Part shown: one piece after another, positions 9,301 to 17,659 of the stretch
How positions within the stretch are numbered: position 1 is the first letter of the stretch
Layout of the letters: each line of letters opens with the position of its first letter
Source: Pigoraptor chileana
Lineage: Eukaryota > Opisthokonta > Filasterea
Length of the DNA: 20,001 bases
Direction of reading: 5' to 3'
NCBI GenBank assembly: GCA_943704495.1
Contig: CALSCR010001094.1
Span: 1 to 20,001, forward strand
Position numbers and translations under genes: made by a program
Notes under the pieces: generated by a model
The model's input: only the letters and a program-made list of their open reading frames with translations
Told to the model about the DNA's origin: nothing
Databases searched by the model: none

Positions 9301-11578
9301 ACATACATGCGAACATAGCATATACAAAGGCGGCACACACATGGAACTAGAAAATAAATAAATTTTCTGAACACACACATGTGTCCTCACAGTGCAAAGG
9401 TGCGACAGTGAAGTCGCTTGCACTCACAATCATTTAAAAAATCCATCATCAATCGTATGCGCGATCATCGACGTTATGGGCACGATCACTATATGGAATA
9501 CTGGAGGAGCACGCACCTGTCCACCACGTGCGCAAAGCATACAACGCCAGAGCCGCATGCCCCCGCAATTTGTGTTCCATCGCCCGTCCACGCAAGACTG
9601 AACACGGAGCCGACGTTGGGCTTTTCGAGAGTATAAGACCACTGCAAACGCGGTCGGAGAGATAAAGTTCATCAGTACCTGAATGAACCGATTCTGAAAC
9701 ATAAAAATGTGATTGAAGAGAAAAAAACGAGGACGCGAGGTCTCTTTTGAAACAAGAGCGTAAGTCTACGGGATGCAACGAGAGAATGACATATAAATGA
9801 GTTGAGAGAGTGCCCGTGTGCACGCGGACGTGGTACTATAAGAGGGCTCACCCCAGCAGCATCGCAAAGGCGAATGGTGTTGAATGCGCCAACCGCAAAT
9901 AGCTGGCCATCCGGGGCCCACGCCACGGCTGTGATTGGGTGATCGTGTGGACCGCTCGAAAACAGCTGCCTGCCATAGCTGTCCCAAACCTGCACTCAAG
10001 TACATCACAAATGAAAGGCAAGTCAGTGCGCGTTAACTGCAAGTGATTTGGATCCATGCACAAACACGAGGCAAAAGGCATTGGCTGTTGCACGAGGGGG
10101 ACAATTCACAGATGAAAGGCAATTGTCGGTGCCGGTTTGTACAAGGCCCCACCTTGTACTTTCTGTCTTCGCCGCCAGACAAAATTAGGTTGTTGACGAC
10201 GTTCCAGTCGACCTTCAGCACAACGCCATCGTGCCCTTTCCACTACGCATACCAAAAAAGAACACGGACGAGCAAATACAGTTTGTTCCCACATTGAAAT
10301 CAGGAGATAAGGATGAAATAAATTAGCCCGGATTCAAGCATAAGAGAGATCGCTTTGCTCATTGTGTGCGCTTTTAAGAAAGTGTCATGCGCTTGATGTT
10401 GAGACGGTGTGACAACTGCAATTACGACATGAATACGAGAAAAAAAACGAAGCGGAAAGGAAGAAAAAAAGCACACAAAAAGACACCCAGGCGATGCTTG
10501 CCACAAACCTGAGTTTGCTTGGAGGATGGCTGGAGTGGCTTGATCGCGATCTGCTTTCCCATTGTGTAGAGCACCTGAGTCGAATCAGGGTTCCACGTGA
10601 TCGAGTAGACAGGGACGCCCACTTGGCACAGCACCGAACGAAGCATGCCCGACCGTGACCAGATCTTCACCTGACCATCCTCACCGGCTACAAAGATGTT
10701 TGTTTTGATTGGGGACGAAAGGGAGTTGGCTTAAGAGTGTCGAATATTGCACACAAAGATCGCGGAAAACTCAAACGAGACAAGTGGTAATTGTGCACAA
10801 AAATGAGCATGCGACACTGAACGACCATGCGTAATTGCTACAGACGCCGCACAACGCACGCCGTGCTTACAGTGCAATGAACCCCCAACTCTACCCCCAT
10901 ATACACACTCCGGCTACCAACAACAACCAGCACACGTACCCGTGACGAGCGCGGCGCCGTCAAAGCTCCACTTGAGTGAGAGTATGGCACCTTTGTGTGC
11001 ATCCACAGTCTTCTCAATGCGGCCGGTCTTTGAGACGAAATGGTACTTTCCTATTCAGTGCAAGTGATGAAGAAAGAGCTTTCAGGATTTGCATCGAACT
11101 TTGACCATCTTGCAATACGCAACGCGGATATGGGTGACCTAAGACAATTTCATGGGCACAATAAAAGTGCGCAGTGCCACATCGAGACGCACCGTCGGCC
11201 GCTGCAAGGGCGAATATGTCGGATGAGGCCTGCTTCTTCCCCGGTTGCGCAGGAAACCAATGAATGTCTGCCGGGAAGGTGTCCGCGGGCAGCACACACA
11301 CGGGCGATGCCTCGCGCGATTGGTTCCATCGGAACACTTGGTGGTCATCACTGCACACATTAAAAACAAGAGACCCACCATGTTGTTTTCAAACTTAAGT
11401 CAGGTGGCCTTGTAGATCAAGATCATGTAGCATATTATGGAGAAAAAATGTTTGAAATTTGCAGTGCTCACCCGCAAGTGAAGAGCTCGTTTCCGGTCGT
11501 CCAACCCACACATGTTACGACGTCCGTGTCTATACGAATGGGATGCGCAATAGGAGTGCATGTGAGATATCCTGTCAT
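6395..11578 (-). CDS. IFT80: Intraflagellar transport protein 80 (IFT-B complex)
   Basis: IFT80 is a core IFT-B subunit that carries cargo along the cilium. Exons in coding order: 11578-11472, 11350-11193, 11050-10940, 10687-10509, 10242-10153, 9989-9852, 9641-9517, 9289-9198, 9036-8880, 8708-8542, 8424-8085, 7816-7730, 7606-7522, 7351-7262, 7135-6963, 6769-6646 and 6484-6395. All phases match and the product is 770 residues (human 777). Conserved stretches include [163 protein letters not shown] and [20 protein letters not shown]. These cover two WD40 propellers and a C-terminal helical repeat region. The start at 11578 fits the family's short N-terminus; an in-frame ATG at 11668 is an alternative. 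Confidence 0.96.
7839..7860 (+). repeat. (AC)11 microsatellite in an IFT80 intron
   Basis: A perfect AC dinucleotide run of 22 bases lies in the IFT80 intron 7817-8084. On the transcribed-sense (minus) strand it reads (GT)11 and sits about 20 nt upstream of the acceptor. Other IFT80 introns also carry shorter ACAC-rich tracts, for example near 8464 and 8710. Confidence 0.95.
8425..8541 (-). other. IFT80 intron of 117 nt with no in-frame stop
   Basis: The donor is GTGGGC and the acceptor AAAACAG. Removing it joins DRADEK to [14 protein letters not shown], exactly the length of the human protein. The intron is a multiple of three and open in the coding frame, so a retained form would add 39 residues without a frameshift. 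Confidence 0.7.
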
Positions 11579-12090
11579 GACGATATTCACATGCTTTGTA
11601 ACGCGATCAGGATAAATTCTCCGTTGCAGTGAGAGCAATAATCTGTTGTTTCGTTGCTGCGCACACACGGGTCGGACCCCGACATTTGACTAAGTTGAAA
11701 CAAGAAACGAATTCAAGGAAAAGAGGCAATCGGAGCGATATCGGGCAACATACGTGGATTCTGCTTGGGGAGAGCAATCTTGAGTCTCATTCTTTAAGAC
11801 TGTCCACAACACCCGGGTCTGTGGTAAGGCCAAGAAGCCACAACGCCCCGCTCTGGCACTCTGTTTAAAACACGAGATCCCTTCAACCAATACACGCCAA
11901 GGCTCTTCTGGATGTGAGGGTGGCCTATACACGTGCACAGAACGTGCAGCAGAGTTCAAAAATGTTGAAAAAGTGACACAAACGGCATCGAAGTTGTAAG
12001 GGGAGTGTTGCGTGTATTTGTGCCACTACTAAGCAGAATCGGCGCCATTTACACAACTTGAAATTGGAATTTTTTTGTGAAGGAATTTCC

Positions 12091-12198
12091 ACGTCATGAT
12101 CACCAAATTGACGTCATTTCCAGTTGCCCCGCACCATCTAAAAATAGCCAGACCAACTGTGTGATTGCGGGACTAAAAATAGTAATACCCTTACGTCA
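12091..12198 (+). promoter_or_regulatory. Cluster of CRE-like ACGTCA sites
   Basis: ACGTCA occurs at 12091-12096, 12111-12116 (within the full palindrome TGACGTCA, 12109-12116) and 12193-12198. TGACGTCA is the classic binding site of bZIP CREB/ATF-type factors. The cluster lies 205 to 312 bp upstream of the RBR start codon and 50 to 160 bp upstream of the TATA box. Confidence 0.45.
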
Positions 12199-12248
12199 TG
12201 CTCGCATCGAAATACTGGGCATGAAACTGGACCGTCAGTGCCGAGAAC

Positions 12249-12256
12249 TATATAAG
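12249..12256 (+). promoter_or_regulatory. TATA box of the RBR ligase gene
   Basis: TATATAAG, a strong TATA match, lies about 150 bp upstream of the ATG at 12403. Transcription would begin near 12280, giving a 5' leader of about 120 nt. Confidence 0.5.
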
Positions 12257-12402
12257 CACAAAGTTTTCACACAGAACAGAAATCCACATCAACACACAAG
12301 CTTGCAACTGTCTTAATAGGGCGTTTTCAAGCAAGATCAAAAGTACAAGTACATCAAGCACACAACCCCCACAACAAGCCGCATTCCGACCACTCCATCG
12401 AG

Positions 12403-13738
12403 ATGGCTGGCCGCCGCCGCGACCAGACCGTCCCCGACATCGAGTCGGCCCTTTGCCAGGCCTGCCAGACACCCTTCAATGGCGTTGCTTCCACGCCATG
12501 CTGCGGAATGATCTGTGAGCCCTGTGTGATCATGTGCTTCAACTCACACATGCACGCTGCAATCATCGCGGCCCACCCCATCAAGTGCCCCTCATGCCGT
12601 ATGAGCATGGACGACGCGTATGTAGGAAACCTCGTCGTTCCCGAGCTCTTCCTCGCATACAGGTATTACCGTGCTCATCCCACCGCCGGTCATCCTGTTC
12701 CTATCCGTGATTCGCGCACTCACATTTGCCCCGAGTGCGGCGATGACATTTCGGTTGAGGCGCGTGAGGTTGGTACAAAATAGTAGACTTGCTTCACTGA
12801 GTTGGCTCAATACGTATTCTGAAAATCAATTCGTATTCTGAAAATCAATTTCAGTACCATTTTTTGAATGCGCAGCAACATACCACCACCAACGTTCCCC
12901 TCACAGCAGGTTGCAGCGGCTTCGAACAATGTCGACGAGGCTGTTGCGGATGCCGTCCAGTTGGCGCGCAGCACCCTCGACGAGGTCGTAGAGGCTGCCT
13001 CTACAGCACTCGCCCTTGCAAATGGAGACGTGTGGACAGCAGTCGACAAGTTTGTCGACGGCGACACATGCCATGTCGGGCGCCGTCACGCCGCCGTGCC
13101 CATCTCGTGCCCTTCCTGCCACGAGGAGAGCTGCTTTTCGTGCGGCTGGGCGTGGGAGTCGCACGACGGGATGCATTGCGAGGCGTTCCTCTCAATGTAC
13201 CGCGCCGATCCTGGAGCACCCATCAGCGGGCCCTTGGGAAAGAACTTTGAGTTTTACTTTGGATTCCACCCGGACAAGTACGAGCGGGATGTAAGTATTC
13301 GACTGCAACTGAAGTGTGTTGCATTGCAAGCAACAGTAACATTTGAGGCTGTTGTTTGTGCTGAGACTAAACCATTCCCACACTTCTCCATAATAGGTCC
13401 CTCGCATTGCCATGCTTCGCAAGCGCGACATTCACAATGCCAAGTTGGAGAGCGACCTCTGGGAGGCCCTTAGCACTCGCCGGTAAGTGTGAGCGATACA
13501 ATAAATTTTCTTCTTGAGACGCAATCGACCATTTCGCGAATGATTACTCACCAAACCCCTTTCTACTGATTCTTGCTATAGATGCCCAGTGTGCGCCACG
13601 TCGACTGAAAAGAACGGCGGATGCTTGCACATGGCATGCACTCGGTGCGGCAGCAACTATTGCTGGGAGTGCCATGCGCTTAACGGTGTTGGGTCTCCTG
13701 GGGAGTCCTGCACGCACGGTGTCTATTTCAGCGTCTGA
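12403..13738 (+). CDS. RBR (RING1-IBR-RING2) E3 ubiquitin ligase, Ariadne/parkin type
   Basis: RBR ligases take ubiquitin from an E2 bound at RING1 onto a RING2 cysteine, then pass it to the substrate. Exons 12403-12768, 12910-13290, 13397-13482 and 13582-13738 give 329 residues with all phases matching. RING1 starts at CQAC (residue 18) and ends near IKCPSCR. The IBR begins with HICPECG (about residue 107) and ends with CPSCHEESCFSCGWAW...HC (from residue 189). RING2 is CPVCATSTEKNGGCLHMACTRC; Cys292, the second Cys of the GGC-LHM motif, aligns with the catalytic Cys357 of human ARIH1. Between the two IBR halves lies an insertion of about 65 residues, Ala-rich and helical, with GDVWTAVDKFV resembling a UBA helix. 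The protein ends soon after RING2, so there is no Ariadne domain. The acceptor could be 12907 instead of 12910, adding one Gln. Confidence 0.88.
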
Positions 13739-13898
13739 TCCATGACGAGAAACAACATAACCTGCTGAACGTAGGAATGGTTGGGCTTCGTCATTGGTTC
13801 TCAGTGCGCATCTTTGGAGGACGCTCACTATAACTGGCTTTGACGAGGTTTCAACAGTGATAAAGGGCAACGAAGGCCCCGTCTAGTTTGACACGGGC

Positions 13899-13904
13899 AA
13901 TAAA
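13899..13904 (+). terminator. Possible poly(A) signal of the RBR gene
   Basis: AATAAA lies 161 bp past the RBR stop codon and 76 bp before the next gene's CRE palindrome. It is a canonical hexamer in a plausible place, but alone it is weak evidence. Confidence 0.4.
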
Positions 13905-13947
13905 AACAAATTCAATTGAATCCGATGGCAAAAAATCGTGTCGGCGG

Positions 13948-13987
13948 CAGAGCGGCGCTCTGTGAGCCGCTTCGGCCGATGACGTCA
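13948..13987 (+). promoter_or_regulatory. EAPP upstream region: 15-bp palindrome plus CRE
   Basis: CAGAGCG-G-CGCTCTG (13948-13962) is a perfect inverted repeat around one base. It is followed 17 bp later by TGACGTCA (13980-13987), the same eight bases found upstream of the RBR gene. The CRE ends 102 bp before the EAPP start codon. Confidence 0.5.
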
Positions 13988-14089
13988 TTGCCGTCAACCA
14001 CGCACTGATCCCACCTTGCTGCACTTAAAAACGGCAAAGTTGAACAAAGCAATGGTTCAACACTGTGCGGCTTTCGTTTCTTTTAAACG

Positions 14090-14767
14090 ATGGATGCTCT
14101 AGAGGAAGATTACCTCGATGGTGTTTCGTCTGGTGAGGAAGGTGACAATGGCGAATTCTACGACGACGCATATTTTGAGACGGACGAAGAGGATGCGCAA
14201 GTCGAAGGTTCGAAGGATGCTTCTACAGGAAAGGCAGCACCCCGAAAGCGTGTCCCCAAAGTAACAGATGAAGAGCTCCTCTACGATCCTAACGAAGATG
14301 ATAAGGACGAAGCGTGGGTCTTAAAGAAATTTGGTGGAGGAATCGCTGGTGAGTGTTGTGCACATTGGATTTCTATGATTGTTATAGTATATTTCTTCTC
14401 TTTGAAACGCCAACTAATTTAATGATTGCGTTTTCTCCCATTCGATCTTTTCCTTTGCCGTTTTTGTATCAACTTTTTGACTTCAGGAGTGTCCAGTGAG
14501 ACTGATGCCGTGCTGAACTGCCCGTGCTGCATGACCCTTCTCTGTCTGCGGTGCCAAAAGCACGATTCCTTCAAAACTCAGTACCGCGCAGTCTTTGTCG
14601 CCAACTGCTTGACTGACAAATCAGAGAGACTGCGCATGCGACCGGATGAGAATGCTCCAGAGGAGCTGTTTCATCCCGTCAGATGTAACGTTTGCAAAAC
14701 GGAGGTCGGTGTCATTGACGTCGACGAAATCTACCACTTCTTTCACGTTCTCGCCAGCGAACCGTGA
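14090..14767 (+). CDS. EAPP: E2F-associated phosphoprotein family (EAPP)
   Basis: Two exons, 14090-14348 and 14487-14767, join in phase 1 to give 179 residues. Human EAPP is a nuclear phosphoprotein of 285 residues that modulates E2F-dependent transcription; the role in protists is not known. The N-terminal half is acidic with a Ser-Gly-Glu-Glu site (VSSGEEGDNGEF), followed by a basic patch and EELLYDPNEDDKDEAWV, close to human YDPKMDDEDEKWV. The second exon has the family signature: TDAVLNCPCCMTLLCLRCQKH, then KTQYRAVFVANC, HPVRCNVCKTEVGVID and DEIYHFFHVLAS. The paired Cys-x2-Cys motifs suggest zinc binding. The protein is shorter than human mainly because the stretch between NCLTDKSE and EELFHPV is reduced. 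Start codon: first ATG of the frame, following a CRE-bearing upstream region. Confidence 0.94.
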
Positions 14768-15364
14768 GCTCATGTGTTGTCGGACAACAACACTGTCACC
14801 TTGCTTGCCTTGATCGCGATTTTTCGAACTCGACGCCGTCAACGTTTGGACTGGATGCGCTTTTACACGTGCCCATCACATATACCGTGCGATGGTACGC
14901 TATTCTCCTCCAGAACGCCTACCTGCCGGCACATAGGTCGAGATGCCGTTTATGCTGCCACACGGTGTGGCTGTTCTTGTCCAACGCATTGGAGACATCG
15001 GTGAATTGAAGGCCATGCGAATCCTACGTTCGCCTTTCTCACTTATCCAAGGCGAGGAACGGCCGGGCGTAACCATTTTCGTTATACATAGCAAGGGTAT
15101 TAGCGCTTAGTACCCTTGATCATAGATTGAGTTCATGTCAAATCTTCGTTGGCCTGATCGTTTGTTTTTGTGAGCGTCGACAGGCAAATGTGAAGGCCGT
15201 GACACCTCAATATATGCCATGTGACAAATAGCGCGCGCCTATTATGTATTTTTTCTTTACATTCCCGCAGAGTTGTAGGCTTTACAAAAGCCAACAAAAA
15301 AAATGCCGAGGAACAATATTGTGGAGAACACAAGAAACAATAACAAACCATCTCGCTCTCATCT
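14768..15364. other. Convergent spacer between EAPP and the ion-channel gene
   Basis: A 597-bp stretch between two stop codons that face each other. Open frames at 14764-15009 and 15133-15351 match no family I recognise. It should hold both 3' UTRs. One clear hairpin (15092-15118) is listed separately. Confidence 0.6.
15092..15118. repeat. Hairpin-forming inverted repeat
   Basis: CAAGGGTA (15092-15099) and TACCCTTG (15111-15118) are perfect inverted repeats around an 11-nt loop that itself contains the palindrome AGCGCT. It lies between convergent genes, so a role in 3'-end formation on either strand is possible but unproven. Confidence 0.6.
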
Positions 15365-17182
15365 CTAATCCCTTTTCAAACGCGCAGTCATGTCTCGCAT
15401 AGGGGTGTTATAACTGGCATATCGGTAGGGATCTTCATCGGCCGGATTGTTCAAGGCGTGCTCCCAATCCTCGTAAAACACCCGGGTGCGTTCACCGAGC
15501 ATGATGAGAACTTTGAGCAGCACCCAGCATCCGTAAACGACGCCCGCAAAGAGAATATCCCACTTGCGGATATCGATATCATGGTCCACGGCAATGTATA
15601 CGAGGGCATTCTCCAGGGCGATCACGGCGAGAAACACAAACGCAATGATGACGTACGTATCGAGTAAGGTGACGTAAGGAACCTACAGTCCCAGCAAAGG
15701 TCGTGTTGTCGAGGGTGAGCAAAGAAGAGCACTCTGGCGCACATTCAGCACTAACATCACGCACCTGCTAAGCGCTATGATGACGAATATGCCCACACTC
15801 ACCTTTGGTAGGTAACTGGTAATCACAAATTTGAATGCGACAGCGGCGAGAATGAGCGTCATAACCACGGCGAGACGATCGGGGAGATCGTCGGGTGGAA
15901 GAAAGAACGCGAGTCCAGACAGAATAACAAGCAGAAAGAGCGGAATGCTTACGTTGATGATGTAGTACTGAGGCTTGCGTTGGAGCCTGTGGAGAGGCAG
16001 AGGAGAGACCCATTATTCAGTGCCGTCGATACTGGGATGAGACGGCGGAAAAATGGGGTATGTATTCTACTCCACAATCCGACGCTAAGGTTCTCTCTTT
16101 TCCGCGCAATCGCATACAGTGTAGACTATGAATGGAAGCCATTCTGAAGTTGAACAAGGTTGCGTAAAGAAGGCAAGAAGATTTGCATACACAGATGGAC
16201 ACGGATTGCTAGCAGCGCCGGCGACACAACAGCCGGCACTGTAACAGCAAGTAGACAAAAGTGCATGTACACACCTCAATTTAACCTCAAAGTTGGGAAC
16301 GTCGGAGCTCGTTCTAAATCCAATGATCGGATCAAATGACACCCAAGACATTCCCGCGCCCCCAAGCACGCCAAACCATGTCTGTGCGCTTGAAAAGAAG
16401 GGCTCATCCTCCTGGGTGAGGGGCTGATATTCTATGTTGGAGTCGGAGACCATTGTCTGGACAACCATGGACAGCAGCTGGCGATCGAATGGGAAGCGCT
16501 GAAGGCGGAAGACATCGCCGAATAGGGCTGGAACCACACCACGGAGTACGTTTAGATTGAAATCTTGACGCGTATTTTTTCAAAAAGTTCGAGAGAATTT
16601 GAAGCAGGTGACGCTTTGCCATGCCACCCAAATGAGAGAGAGGGAGGGGGTGGGGTCTCAGAAGGCACGCACCTTCATATCCCACGGTCATATAAGTCTG
16701 ACCATTCTTGCACATTATCGACGAGTCCGTGCAGGTCGTTTCCAGGGCGTTCAGAAAGAGAAGCGGGCCGGGGTCAACAGGACACACGTCTTTAATTTCG
16801 TCGAAATCAACACTAGTTGCATCTCGCATACTTGTTGCCCACGCCACTCGCACATATCCGACGGCCTGCAGAATAATCAGACGGAAATCGCCGGGTTGAG
16901 CGATAATATGTTTGCATCCCAGCCAGTGGCAAGAGCATGACGGCAAGAACCACTGATTTGGTCCGAATATTTTTTATCGTAAGTGCTGTTACGAGTATTC
17001 AATTCTAAGAAAGCTAATCGGAAGCTACAAATCTTGAGCACACATACCTTGAATGTCTGATCGACAGCATTGAGATCGGTGATTTCGGCCGCCACAGCAA
17101 TGCGGTACACCTTCTTTGTCCCCCCGGTTGTTCCCCTGTCCGGGACTTCCTTGACCTCTGCTATCATATCTTCATCAGCCAT
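15365..17182 (-). CDS. Pentameric ligand-gated ion channel (Cys-loop superfamily, Cys-less prokaryote-like form)
   Basis: Exons in coding order are 17182-17048, 16865-16673, 16527-16275, 15986-15803 and 15682-15365; phases match and give 360 residues. The extracellular domain covers about residues 25-195: YRIAVAAEITDLNAVDQTFK (first strand) and the family signature FPFDRQ. The two Cys of the Cys loop are absent: Leu and Val/Phe occupy those places. M1 is about 201-223 with Pro209; M2 begins at Arg231 (0') with Thr237 (6'), Leu240 (9') and ends SYLPK; M3 follows LLDTYVIIAF; M4 is ILFAGVVYGCWVLLKVLIML. The M3-M4 loop has only about 10 residues, as in bacterial GLIC/ELIC. A charged tail of about 43 residues follows M4, which is unusual. 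No signal peptide is visible; the ATG at 17182 has an in-frame stop two codons upstream and no nearby acceptor. Ligand unknown. Confidence 0.88.
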
Positions 17183-17233
17183 GGTTTATTGGCGACAGTA
17201 GACACTTTGCATGGGCAAGCAGGAACTAACACC

Positions 17234-17245
17234 TATATTATATAT
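17234..17245 (-). promoter_or_regulatory. TATA-like element of the ion-channel gene
   Basis: On the minus strand this reads ATATATAATATA, 52 to 63 bp upstream of the start codon at 17182. It contains the same TATAATATA as the ATG16 upstream region. Confidence 0.4.
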
Positions 17246-17461
17246 TGTGAATTGTGAGTCATTATTGTTCGCGACACCCGTGCGTTTTGGTTTTTTGCCG
17301 AGAGTCCGGAAAATGTTTTTGACTGCCGCTGAGTTGGGTTATGGGGTTATATTACGAAGTATTTTGTATATGCAAATGAGCATAGAAAGTGGAACTAAGT
17401 ATAGGTGCGTCCGTCCTGTTTTATAAGACGCCACGAGTTTTGAGTCTCAGAGTGCCTGACT

Positions 17462-17653
17462 ATGTGCCAAATGTCATACATAAGAAAGAGGCTCGAAGTG
17501 GAACCGGGCCGTCACCACCACTGGCATCATTTGCCAATTTTTTCCATTGAAAAGTCCGCGGAAATAAGTCCTATATACGAGCACGAAGTTTTTCTATACA
17601 GGAACATGATGAGGATGCACAAGATGAAGTATGCATCGAGGATGAAAAAGTGA
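17462..17653 (+). other. Upstream open reading frame before ZRSR, 63 codons
   Basis: This ATG-started frame ends with TGA at 17651-17653, six bases before the ZRSR ATG at 17660. The predicted peptide is His- and Met-rich (GRHHHWHHLP, NMMRMHKMKY) and resembles no family I know. It may be a uORF, an unrecognised first exon (GTGAGC at 17650 could serve as a donor), or chance. Confidence 0.25.
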
Positions 17654-17659
17654 GCGGTG

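Larger units (their letters stand above)
11579..12402. promoter_or_regulatory. Divergent promoter region between IFT80 and the RBR ligase gene
   Basis: An 824-bp spacer between two start codons facing away from each other. I see no credible exon in it; open frames at 11629-11868 and 12077-12316 match nothing recognised. The right third holds three ACGTCA sites and a TATA box for the plus-strand gene. I found no clear ciliary X-box (RFX site) for IFT80. Confidence 0.6.
17183..17659. other. Divergent spacer between the ion channel and the ZRSR gene
   Basis: A 477-bp region between two start codons facing away from each other. It includes a TATA-like run near the channel and a 63-codon open frame ending just before ZRSR, both listed separately. 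Nothing else is recognised. Confidence 0.6.

Noticed and set aside
12091-12316. Plus-strand open frame at 12077-12316 as an extra RBR exon
   Set aside because: It spans the CRE sites and TATA box, has no motif, and the RBR gene has a complete RING1 from the ATG at 12403.
14764-15009. Overlapping open frames after EAPP as a further gene or exon
   Set aside because: EAPP already ends with the conserved HFFHVLAS and a stop. The later frames show no recognisable motif or supported splice sites.
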